This document shows positions 34,895 to 45,639 of a stretch of 64,000 bases of DNA, piece by piece. Made by a program: the position numbers and the translations under genes. The stretch spans positions 930,001-994,000 of the forward strand of contig CP198939.1 in assembly GCA_052401645.1 (NCBI GenBank), read 5' to 3'. This DNA is from Arsenophonus sp052401645 (GTDB taxonomy: Bacteria; Pseudomonadota; Gammaproteobacteria; Enterobacterales; Enterobacteriaceae). The notes under the pieces are model-generated. The model was not told the origin of the DNA, made no database searches, and saw nothing but the letters and a program-made list of their open reading frames with translations. The first letter of the stretch is position 1. Every line of letters starts with the position of its first letter.

Positions 34895-34927
34895 ATACCT
34901 GAAATTAATTAATTTAATTTCAGGTAT
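34895..34927. repeat. Perfect 14 bp hairpin with GC-containing arms
   Basis: Arms ATACCTGAAATTAA (34895-34908) and 34914-34927, loop of 5 bases, followed by a direct repeat of CAGGTAT (34921-34927 and a second CAGGTAT from 34928). Not followed by T residues. Possibly the worn end of a lost gene. Confidence 0.6.
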
Positions 34928-36560
34928 CAGGTATTAATGAGATATCATAAATATTTAAAAAATTTTTAATCATTAAACAATAGTATTTAACGTATTTAAT
35001 AACATTTTTAAAATAAAATAATTATTTAATATTCATTTTAAGTAATGAAAAAAATAATATATAAAATCAATAATCAATATGATATAAATTATAAATTGAT
35101 TTATTATAATTAATTGAATTAATACTAATAAGTAATTATGTTTATTTTTTAAATATATTAACTTATAATAATGATAACTTAACTCCTTTAATCTCATAAT
35201 AAAAATTAAATACTCATGAAATGAAAATAAATGTTATTTTAATTTATAATATTAAGTGTACAAAATAATAATTTTAAAAATATTTCTGTAGATGTTATTA
35301 AAACAATAATACCAAACTAATTAGTGATATATGATAACTAAATTCATATAAATATAAATTCTAATTATTTTAAATTAATGGTCTAATATATTTTAGGAAT
35401 ATTAAGATAAGTAACAAAAATTGAATTTTTTACTATATACTATATTTCAAAAATATATTTATTATTAATTTAGTAGTAAAACAATATTTTAGTTAACGGA
35501 TTGTAAGTAAAATTTATTTATACGATAAAAACTAAATATTAATAATTTTAGAAAATAAACAGTTCTAAATAATTAGAAAACTACTATAATAAAATTAATT
35601 ATATTAAAAATTTTCATAAAATAAATGATTTTACGCGAAAAATAATACTAAAAGAAATATTTACTAAATGAAATAATTATCATGATAAATTATAATTAAT
35701 TAATACTAATGAATATAAAATTTTAAAACATCTTTAAAATTATAAGAAATATTATATATAACAAGTTGAATTTTAGTTTTGAAAAATGTTAATTACTTAT
35801 TAAAATTATTAATAATAATCAATTATTGTCTTCTATATTAATCTTATTTATGTAATAAGATAGAGTATGTGAAATGATGAAGTTAATATATATTTATATA
35901 TAAAATATATATGGATTTTATAAAAAAAGTTAAGATAATATAAATGATTTACCATATTTATAGTTACTTTTTTAAATCTAAAATATTTATTTATTTAAAT
36001 ATTTATAAGAGAATTATTTATAATTTATAGAATAATATTAAATATTAATAAATATATTATATGTAATATGAAATCATATAAGCAATTATATTTATGATTT
36101 AAAATTATATTCTAATACAATTATAGTTATGTTGAATCTAATTATTTTTAATAATATTATATTTAATAATATAAACTAATTCCTTAGAAATTTATATCAA
36201 TCATAATATAAATTGTTTATATAAGCTATTTTACAACAGTATTTAAATATAAAAATTAATATTGATATATTTATTAGTATATTAATATTTTAAATTTTTA
36301 GTAAGTATTATCTATATTATTAATTCATTTTAATTTTTATACTTTATAAGTAAAAATCTATAAAAAAATCAAAGATATTATTAAATGCAGTAAACTAAAA
36401 CTGATTATAATAATCATATATTATTAAATATATAAAATATTTAATAATATAAAATTAATAAATAAAATAAACTTGTATATGCGTTACTTTATATTATAAA
36501 ATGTTAATAATTAATAAATTATCTATTCTAAATGTTTTTAATTAATTTAAATATGGTTTT

Positions 36561-37319
36561 ATGAGGAAAATTATTAAATTAATATTTAAGATATTTTTTA
36601 TTTTATTATTATTTATGTTAATTTATTTAACCTATATAAAAATAAATAATGATAAATTATGGAAAAACATTAATCAAAAATGTATTTCTAAGTTTATAAA
36701 TAGTAAATTAGAGTTACCATGTATTAAAATTAACAAACAATACAGATATGTTATATATAAGGATATAAAGGGAATATTACATCATTTATTTATACCACTT
36801 GATAAAATATCTGGTATAGAAAGTCCTTTTTTACAAAGAAAAAACACTGAAAATTATTTCATATTAGCATGGAAAAATCGTGAACTTTTTATTAAATTAT
36901 TAAATAAACCTTTTAATGAAAAATTTCTTTCTCTCGCTATAAATTCAAAATATGGTAGAACACAAGAACAATTACATATTCATTTAGCTTGTTTAAAACA
37001 TCAGGTTTTTTTAAAAATAAAAAAAAATGAGGATATAATAACTAATAATTGGAAACCATTAAATGAAAAAATTAACAACCATCAATATTTAGCTATTAAA
37101 GTTTCATGGTTAGATATAAATAAAACATCACCATTTATTTATCTAAAAAAATATGTTAAAAAACATAATGATGATATTGCTTATTATGGTTTAGCAATGA
37201 TACCAAGTAATCAAAAAAATGAATTTATTTTATTAGCAATAAGATCAAAGTTCCTTCATTTTAATTTTGGTTCAGCTGGTGAAATTCAAGATTATCAATG
37301 TAAATTAATGAATAACTAA
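36561..37319 (+). CDS. cdh: CDP-diacylglycerol pyrophosphatase (Cdh)
   Basis: 252 residues, aligning over its length with E. coli Cdh. It hydrolyses CDP-diacylglycerol to phosphatidate and CMP at the inner membrane. A membrane-anchor helix spans about residues 4-26. The HIT-like active-site motif HIHLAC (139-144) sits where E. coli has HIHISC, preceded by SLAINSKYGRTQ. GLAMIPS and the C-terminal AGEIQDYQC are also conserved. The start is ATG at 36561; no Shine-Dalgarno sequence is visible in front of it, which is unusual here. The gene is isolated, with 6 kb deserts on both sides, and in E. coli it lies elsewhere on the chromosome (near sbp). That an enzyme generally regarded as dispensable keeps an intact motif suggests selection, or recent loss of constraint. 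Confidence 0.93.
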   Translation: MRKIIKLIFKIFFILLLFMLIYLTYIKINNDKLWKNINQKCISKFINSKLELPCIKINKQYRYVIYKDIKGILHHLFIPLDKISGIESPFLQRKNTENYFILAWKNRELFIKLLNKPFNEKFLSLAINSKYGRTQEQLHIHLACLKHQVFLKIKKNEDIITNNWKPLNEKINNHQYLAIKVSWLDINKTSPFIYLKKYVKKHNDDIAYYGLAMIPSNQKNEFILLAIRSKFLHFNFGSAGEIQDYQCKLMNN

Positions 37320-37324
37320 AATAA

Positions 37325-37357
37325 TATTTTATTTAATTAACTAAATTAAATAAAATA
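37325..37357. terminator. Hairpin just after cdh, possible terminator
   Basis: Perfect 14 bp stem (TATTTTATTTAATT 37325-37338 with 37344-37357), loop AACTA, beginning six bases after the cdh stop codon. There is no T-run behind it on the plus strand, so termination is uncertain. Confidence 0.4.
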
Positions 37358-40300
37358 AATTAATAAAGAAGAGATCTATTTTAAAAAAATAATTATTAAA
37401 TTTAATATACAATCATAAAAATAATATTTTTAATTTAAAATTGTGAATATTTTATATAAAATAATATAAATAATTAAATTTTAATAAAGTTATAGAAATA
37501 ATTTTATTTAAGATGAGCTTTATGTAATATATTAATTTTAAATTAAATATAAAAAATTAATGATATAAATTTATATTTGATAAATATAAATTTTATTATA
37601 TAAGTTATAAACTCTGTATTTAGTTTATATTAATTAATTAAAATATACTAAATGGTATCTATGTTTGGTCAGTAAATATAATTATTATTTATAATATTTT
37701 ATATTATTATTTATTTTTATCTTTCGGATTTTATTAACAATAGATTAAGATATATTCATTAATTACATATTTTAGTAATATACTTTACTTGAGAAGTAAA
37801 AAATTGAAATTATAAAATAATATTAAAAATTAAAGATTATAAAAATTATTATATATTTAAATAATTGTTATATATTGATATTTTATATAGAAACGATGTA
37901 GTTATTTATTATAATTTTATCAATTATATTTCGTATAAAAAGTAATAACTTTATAAGAAGAAATATGATTTTAATAATAAATATCTTAATCAAAATAATT
38001 ATATTAATACTAGAGTTAATAATTTGATTTATTTAAATTTAATTAAATTTTAAAAATGGTATAATTGAATATATAATTTATATTATAATCTATAAATTAT
38101 ATATAATATATTTTATGAAATATATAAAGATTATAATTAGTTTTAATAAAATATTTTAACAAAATAAGTTTAAGAATATAAACAATAATATAAATATCTT
38201 TCTTTAAAGTAATAAAAGAAAAATTTTTAACTATTTATATATCGAAAAGAATAATAGAAATATATTTATATTTATAACTATGTTATATTTATATTAACTA
38301 ATTATTTCTTTTAGATTATGAAAATAATTTCATAATAAATATTATTATAATACTTATTATTTTTATATTAAAATAATTTTTTTTTAAAACGTTTTGTAAA
38401 AAACTGATTTTTTATATTTAAAAAAAATTAAGTAAAAATATTAGTAAACTAGTTTCTAAATTGATAATATTTTCTTTATAACTAAAATAGTTTAGATTCG
38501 TAGATTAGTTGATTATAAAAGATATAAAATAGATATATCTTAAATCAATACATTCATATAAAATTATATGGATTATTTAATCGTTATAATTCCAGATTTT
38601 GTTAAAAATAGATATATGTAAATTTTAATAAAAATGATAGTTACAAAAACTCTTTAGAACGAAAGATAATTAAAAAATAGTAAAATATGATATTTTAATA
38701 TTATTAAATTATCAAAAAAATCGATTTTTTATGAAAATTATTTCATCTTCAAAGTATTATTAATAAATTTTAAAAATAAAAATATTTAATAAAATATTTG
38801 AAATCTAAATTAAAACTTGTTTTAAATTTATTTGAATTAAATCTTAAGTATTAATTATTCTGAAATTAATAAACTTAAAGATAATATAGTATAAAATATT
38901 TAATTTATTTGGTTTTTGAGTTAAAATATAAAAATATTTATATTCATAATTTAAGAAATTTTATAAATAATAATAAATAAAGAATCTATTAGTTTAATAA
39001 ATATTATTTGATTATTTATATTACATAAAAAATGATTAAAAATTACTTAAATTTGTTTATAGTAAAACAATTTATATTTGTTATATAAAGTTTAATTAAC
39101 TAATATTTGTTAAATATTATTAAGTTGATCTAAAGTATTATTAAAAAATAAAAAAAATAAAGTTATGTTACGATAACAAAACAAAAAATAATCTAATTAT
39201 TTATTTTGTATAGTAAGTATAAATATCTTATTTTTTATAATATATCATAATATGAATAATTTTTGTTAAAAATAAATTTAGAATCATAAATAAGTTAATT
39301 AATGTATTTAATAGCAACATTTTAAATATTTTTATTATAATTATTATATAACATAATTCTAATTGTATGATTTACTATAAGCTATTTTATTATTTTACCA
39401 AAATTATAGAAATATACATATCTTGAATTAATTAGACTTTTTAACATTTAGTTAATAACTTATTCAATAATATAAAAATATTTATATTCGATTAAATTCT
39501 AAATTAATTATTTTAATAATACTAGAATAACGTTAGTAATAGAATAGACTTAGATTGTAGTATTTTAAAATATATTATAGTATTTAAATTAAATTTTTAT
39601 TACTTATATAGCTTATTTTTTTTATGTTTTACTAAAAATAAAATAATTTTTCTTAAAATTATAAAAATATCTATAATAGAGTTCGAAAATTATAAAATAA
39701 AATAAATTAAAAAAATAATTACATTTATATCTTTAATTGTGATGATTAAAAATCTTAATTTATCTAAATATAAATAAAATATTTAAGTATAAAAATGGTA
39801 AAACTTAATTTATGAAAGTAAATTCATTAGTAATTTGTTTATTATTAATTAATAATTATATTATTTTTAGTTAAAAACTAAAACAATACTTATGACTTTC
39901 ATCTCATAAAATATGAAAGAATGCTTAAAATACATATAAGTTATTTAATTGAATATATTAAAATATATTATATTAGCTTAATTTAAAAAAAAAGATTGGT
40001 GTATATTTTTTATCATTAATGGAAACAAATAGTTCAATTATTAATATAAAAATTAAGTTTATATAAGAAAAACTTTATTTTTACTCTAAAATTAAATTTA
40101 TTTTAAAATCCTAGATGATAAAGAATAAAATTTAATTATTTTTAATAAATAATACTTACTAATTTAGTAAGATGGAGATATTTTAATCATCGAAAAACAA
40201 ATAAATTTATAAAAATTAATAACTATAATTAAACTTTAATTACATATAAAATAGTCAAAAAAAACTTTAATAATTAAATATTAATAATTAATTATTTTAA

Positions 40301-43171
40301 ATAAAATAAAATATGATAGATTATTTAATCTATATTACTGAAGATATATTCTTATATATCTTTAAATTAATAAAAAAGTTCAAAATAATATTAAATATTA
40401 TCTTTTAAAAAAAAGTAAAAATGTTTTATTAATATATTTAATAAAAAACATAATTTATTTGTTAATTTAATATATATATTTATCTAAATAAATTTAAATA
40501 TATTAATGTTTATAAGTTTTTTTATAAGTTATTTAAGAAATATTTAAAATAAATATAAGAAGTTATGAAAATTTTCTATCATAATTAGTATTTTATTAAT
40601 ATTATTAATAATTATTTGGATTATTATTTTCATTCTATTAGCAAGAAAATTATTTATAATTTATAATAAAATATTATTAGACAATAAATCTGTATTAATA
40701 TCTTATATTATACTATAAATAGAATTTTAGATAATAAATATAAAATCTAAAAGTGGAATAAAGTTATTTTAATAAATAAATAAAAAAACTATTTAATGAT
40801 CCTTAAATAAGGAAATATATTGAATATTAATTGTAGTAAAATTATTATTTTAATTCAGAATAAATAAATTATTTTATCTATAAAAATTTTTTTACTAAGT
40901 AAATAAAAGAATTATATGAAAAGTTTTATTTTATTAAAAGTATTTAATATTAAATTTTAATATATATTATATATAATATAAATATCGATTCATAAAATGA
41001 AATTGATACTTTTAAATTATAGAAATAATATTAAAGTGATTAATTAGTTTTTAATAAATTTTATAAAATATATATTAAGCATAAATAGATATAAAAATAA
41101 ATATATTTAGAATCTATATAGATTGATATATAAAATATAATAATATAATTTAATTAATATGTATATTAGTTTAATAAAAATATTTATAAAATATAATAGT
41201 TTCTTGATAAATATTGATATTAACAAATATTTTTATATTTTTATATAAAAATAATTTTTATTATTATCACTGATATAGTTTTTTAAAATATCGTTAATTT
41301 TTAAAAAATTATAGTAGATTTATTTTACTTTAAATATTCTACTTATTTATAAAATAAAACAACAATTTTTATTGTTTACTTTATAACTAGTAAAATACTA
41401 ATATTTTAAAATTTAAAATTATTAAATAGAAAATAATTTCTAATACATAGTTAAAATATAGTTAGTTATTCTTAAATTAAGACAATTAAAAAAAAGTTTA
41501 TTTTAAATAAATATAATAAATAAATTTATAAAAATAATAATTTATATTATTTTTATAAAATATAGTATTAGAAAGTTAAAAATACTTAATTTAAATATTA
41601 TAATATAATTAATATACCATAATTTTAAAATAAAGTAAAAAATAGAAAATATATAATATTATCTATTCTTATTTCTAATATATATAATTATAGATTTTAT
41701 TGATATAATAATAATTATGAATAATATCCAGAAAAATATCGGTTGAGAAGATAATTATGAAAATGTAATTACATAATTAATATTGCTAAAATATTATATT
41801 CTTATCATTATTCAATTTTTTATTTTTAATATAAATATATCTAGTTTATTGTTGTTGTTAGATAATTGTGAGAAATATTTTTATGGAATAAAAAATTAAT
41901 ATATAAGTAAAAGCATAATGAGTATAATTTAATATGCTTTATAATAAAATTATAAATAAAAGAAAATTATATATAAATTTAATTTATAAAAATAATTATA
42001 ATGATAATATCATATGAATTTCTTGTAGAAATTTTGCTTTTTTTTTATAAAACAGATCATAATTATCATCTATCAATATAACATAAATAAATATAATGCA
42101 TTAGTTTTTTATAAAAGTGAAATAAGTTATAAAACTTATTATAATAATTTATCGTAAAAAAAATTCTTTTGTTAAACTTAAACTAAAAATAAATAAAATC
42201 CGATTATTTATTTAATAAAACAATGAGTTTTTATAAATCAATAAAATAGATAAAGTTAACACCATATAAAAATAATCGAATAATGTTATCTCACTATCTA
42301 TAAAATAATGAAAGTAATTAATTATATAATATTCTAATAATATTTTTTGTTAAAAATTAGTAGAATTATTCTAATTTATAATTATGTTTAAACTAAATAA
42401 ATTAATATTTAATTTTATAAGATCTATAATAATAGTATGAATTAGATTATTTAATCAATACTAAATATTTATTTGTCTTTATAAGACATGTTTATTATTT
42501 TAATTTTTTAATTAAAATAAGATTTTTATATCTTAACTATTAATTTTAATATCAATATTAATATAATATATGTAGTCTAAAAAATAGATATCTAAAAAAA
42601 TTAATAAATAAATATTTATTTTATATTTCAATTCATATTAATAAATAAGTTAACATCAATATATAATATTAATTTCTATTAATACTCACTTTGAAATGTT
42701 TTATTAACAATCAATAAAAAAATAGTAAAAGATAGATAAATACAATAAAATTATTTGAAACTATATAAATTTAATAATTGATAAAATGAATCTAATATTT
42801 AATCTTAGTACTAATATTAAATTTATTTAATTAAATATTTAACTTTATTTACAAAATATTTTAGCAAAAAATATTTTTTTTAAAGAACTATGAAAATATT
42901 TTAGTAATTAGTAATAATTAGTTATTATAAATTAATACTGGAAAATTATTTGATAATTTTAATATTAAAGAAAATTAGTTTATATATAAAATATATAAAA
43001 TTAAATGTTCTCAATAAATAAGAAACTAAATTAATAAATTTGGAAAATAAATTTTCATAAATTAGCATATGAACTAGAATATTATAGATAGTAGATCTAT
43101 ATTTAATAGATTATTTATTTAAATATATTTATTAAAATAAAATTATAATTTATAATATTAAAATATTGAAG

Positions 43172-43201
43172 AAGATTATATCTTATAGATAATCTTTTTT
43201 T
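43172..43201 (+). terminator. Terminator-like hairpin beyond the GT8 gene, better oriented for the plus strand
   Basis: An 8 bp stem, AAGATTAT (43172-43179) with ATAATCTT (43189-43196), is followed by seven T residues (43195-43201) on the plus strand. On the minus strand the stem lies 34 bases past the GT8 stop but its tail reads CTTCTTC, a weaker terminator. It may serve the GT8 gene from the minus strand or be left from a plus-strand gene that has vanished. Confidence 0.5.
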
Positions 43202-43234
43202 AGACATATAAAATATCAAAAAAATCGTTTTATA

Positions 43235-44230
43235 TTATAAACAGTTATGTGTCATATATTTTTTCCATAAATAATGCAAATAATCATTAAATGCTAATAT
43301 ATATTTTTTTTTATATAATGAATGTTTAACTTGATACTTAAATAAGTGTGTATTTGTAGGATTTTTTAAAGGAACGCTTCTCCATGGAGAAGCGTTTTTA
43401 GCTATAATAAATGATTGTATTAACAGTGAATTTGCCCATTTATGCCATGGTTTTGTATATCCTATATAGTGAATTAATAAATCATTATTATATATTTCTC
43501 TTTTTTTATTTCCTTTTATTTCATCATCGAGACTATAAATTTTATTCCATTTTTTATTTAAAAAAATAAGTTTACCAACTAATAATAAATTAAGGGCATC
43601 CTGATCAGGAAATGGAAATTTTTTTATTAATAATAAGTTAATAACTTGATTTGATATGTTTTCTTTTTGCCATTGTTCAATATTTATTAATAAAAATCCA
43701 GAGTTAAAATATTTTTTACCAGTACTGTTAATATCTATTGATTTAAATTTTTCTTTTCCTCCTTCCTGTATAACAGCTGCGATTTCATTTTTATAAAAAC
43801 TAATTTTAGTTAATTTACTTATATTTCCTATACAAAAAATATCCGCATCAAGATAAAGAACTTTTTTAATTTTTGAAAATAAATAATTAACAATTATAAA
43901 TCTAAAATAAATAGCGTATGACCAATTTTTAGTTGTTGGTAATTTTGGTAAGTCATTATTATTAATGAAATATATAGTTATTTTTGTATTATATTTTTTA
44001 GCTAACTCTAAAAATAAACTTTTTTGTTTATCATCAAAAAAATCAGTAAAAATATGAAAATGAAAATCTATATCTTTGTTATTAATTAATATAGAAGTTA
44101 TGGATACGCCACTACCAAGTAAAAAATTTTTATCGATTCCATAAGCAATATTGAATATATTATCTGAATAATTTAATTCTTTATCTTCTAAATTAATAAC
44201 TTTTGTTACTAATTTATTAAGGTTTAACAT
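43235..44230 (-). CDS. Lipopolysaccharide core glycosyltransferase, GT8 family (WaaO/WaaI/WaaJ type)
   Basis: 331 residues, full family length. GT8 Waa enzymes add glucose or galactose from UDP-sugars to the outer core of LPS on the cytoplasmic face of the inner membrane. The N-terminal part FNIAYGIDKNFLLGSGVSI and FHFHIFTDF match the family. The metal-binding DxD is DAD at 128-130 (VLYLDADIFC). FNSGFLLIN, PDQDALN and the C-terminal metal site HYIGYTKPWHKW (254-265) are present, then a C-terminal GT8C-type helical tail. The start is ATG at 44230 with GAGGA close before it. Family members differ in acceptor and in glucose or galactose use, which cannot be decided by eye, so no gene symbol is given. 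No other waa gene accompanies it. It appears intact while lapB, which controls LPS amount, is dead in this window. Confidence 0.88.
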   Translation of the reverse strand: MLNLNKLVTKVINLEDKELNYSDNIFNIAYGIDKNFLLGSGVSITSILINNKDIDFHFHIFTDFFDDKQKSLFLELAKKYNTKITIYFINNNDLPKLPTTKNWSYAIYFRFIIVNYLFSKIKKVLYLDADIFCIGNISKLTKISFYKNEIAAVIQEGGKEKFKSIDINSTGKKYFNSGFLLINIEQWQKENISNQVINLLLIKKFPFPDQDALNLLLVGKLIFLNKKWNKIYSLDDEIKGNKKREIYNNDLLIHYIGYTKPWHKWANSLLIQSFIIAKNASPWRSVPLKNPTNTHLFKYQVKHSLYKKKYILAFNDYLHYLWKKYMTHNCL

Positions 44231-44616
44231 ATTTTCCTCATTTATATTTTTGTATAAGACAAATTATCCACTCTTTTTACAAAGGGATGAAATCAGCCTT
44301 CATCTTGAAGTAAATAAATTACTTTGTTAGTATTTATTTTAATAAATTTTATTACTTATTTATTATCTAAATTAATTATTAATAATTATCTTATTATTTC
44401 AGATTCAGATCTTTTTTCTTGTATTATTCATTATTTATCAATCTTATATTTTAAACTAATTTAAACTCTATCTCTTTAATTCATTAAGCAAGTAATCAAA
44501 GTTCTATTATTTTTTATTTTTTTTATTATTATAAATATATCTATAGATTTTTATAATTAATTTTTATCATTAAAATAGTTGATCTATTTAAGTTAAATGT
44601 TTACAATAATTCAATA

Positions 44617-44655
44617 ATTATCAATATCTTATATATTATATAAGGTATTGATAAT
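44617..44655. repeat. 17 bp hairpin with one wobble pair
   Basis: Arms 44617-44633 and 44639-44655 pair fully except for one T-G wobble; loop TATTA. It precedes, by eight bases, the AAGGA of a short open frame. Confidence 0.6.
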
Positions 44656-44673
44656 TTATTTTAAGGAATATTC

Positions 44674-44739
44674 ATGAATTCTCGAGTTTTTATTATTAAC
44701 TATTTTTTATCTTTTAGGATAAAACTGGATATTAATTAA
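44674..44739 (+). CDS. Short open frame (21 codons) behind a good ribosome-binding site
   Basis: ATG at 44674 is preceded by AAGGA (44663-44667) with a 6-base spacer. The frame encodes MNSRVFIINYFLSFRIKLD plus two residues and ends at TAA. I do not recognise it. It could be the translation start of a decayed gene, a small peptide, or chance. The combination of hairpin, Shine-Dalgarno sequence and ATG is the only one of its kind in the 12 kb desert. Confidence 0.2.
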   Translation: MNSRVFIINYFLSFRIKLDIN

Positions 44740-45603
44740 TTCTCAATAAATTTTAATATCTTAATTGTTTTAACATATTTAAAATAATTTACTATAAAAT
44801 AAGAAAAATTTTTAAATAATTTTTTATTTATTATTAAAATTATTATATTTTTTTATTTATTAAATCGTTATTTTATATATTTGATAAGATAAGATTATAT
44901 ATAAAATAGGAATGATATCAGTTAGTAAAAAAATTACTAGGACTATTTAAGTTAAATAAATATTTCAAAATTAATTTAAATTTGATTTAAATCAGATTTA
45001 AATAAAGTAAAAAAATTTTGTTTAAAAGTAGCAATATATATTTCTTTCTTTTAAAAAATTATATCAATTATATTTTTTTTGAAATTTAGAATTTTTTATA
45101 ATTTTAAAGTTTATTGTATATTTTATATATTAACGAAATTATCTGCAATAAGAATTGTAATATACGTTTAGTATACTAGAACATAAAGTTTCAAAAATAA
45201 TTTGTTTTAAAAATTATTGATTTACTTCTTATTTTTATATCCAAAAAAGAATTAAAATTAATTATAAGAATAATTTTTTATTTTTAAGAATCATATAAGC
45301 AATTATTTATTTCTATAAATAGAGATAAATCGTGTAATAAGGATAATGATTTTGATAATAATATATAAATATTATTCTAATTTAAATTAGAAGAGTTTTA
45401 ATATAAATAAATTTGAAAATATATTTACTACTTATATATTGAAATATATATTATAAATTTTATTTAAATTATATTTCTTTAAAAATACTTTTTTAATAAA
45501 AATGCTATAAAATAGCATAAAATGATAAAATATGTTTATGTAAATAAGAGAGTAATTATATAATAATATTGTCATTTTTATAAAATGAAAACAATATAGA
45601 TAA

Positions 45604-45639
45604 TAGGTATTATTCTTATTTTAGTTAGGATAATACCTA
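45604..45639. repeat. 12 bp hairpin with one wobble pair
   Basis: Arms TAGGTATTATTC (45604-45615) and 45628-45639, loop of 12 bases. Arms contain G and C. A short T-tract (TTTTT) follows about 12 bases later, so it may be a worn terminator. Confidence 0.45.

Larger units (their letters stand above)
30516..36560. other. Gene desert between fumC and cdh
   Basis: About 6 kb. Apart from the hairpins just after fumC it holds an 18 bp hairpin (33311-33351), a 14 bp hairpin with G and C in the arms (34895-34927) and, at 32881-32930, a slightly GC-richer patch (ACGTGTGGTTAGGG) that does not belong to a recognisable gene or RNA. Confidence 0.8.
37320..43234. other. Gene desert between cdh and the GT8 gene
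   Basis: About 5.9 kb. No recognisable gene or remnant. A hairpin follows cdh, and a plus-strand-oriented terminator-like hairpin lies at 43172-43201, close to the 3' end of the minus-strand GT8 gene. Confidence 0.8.
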
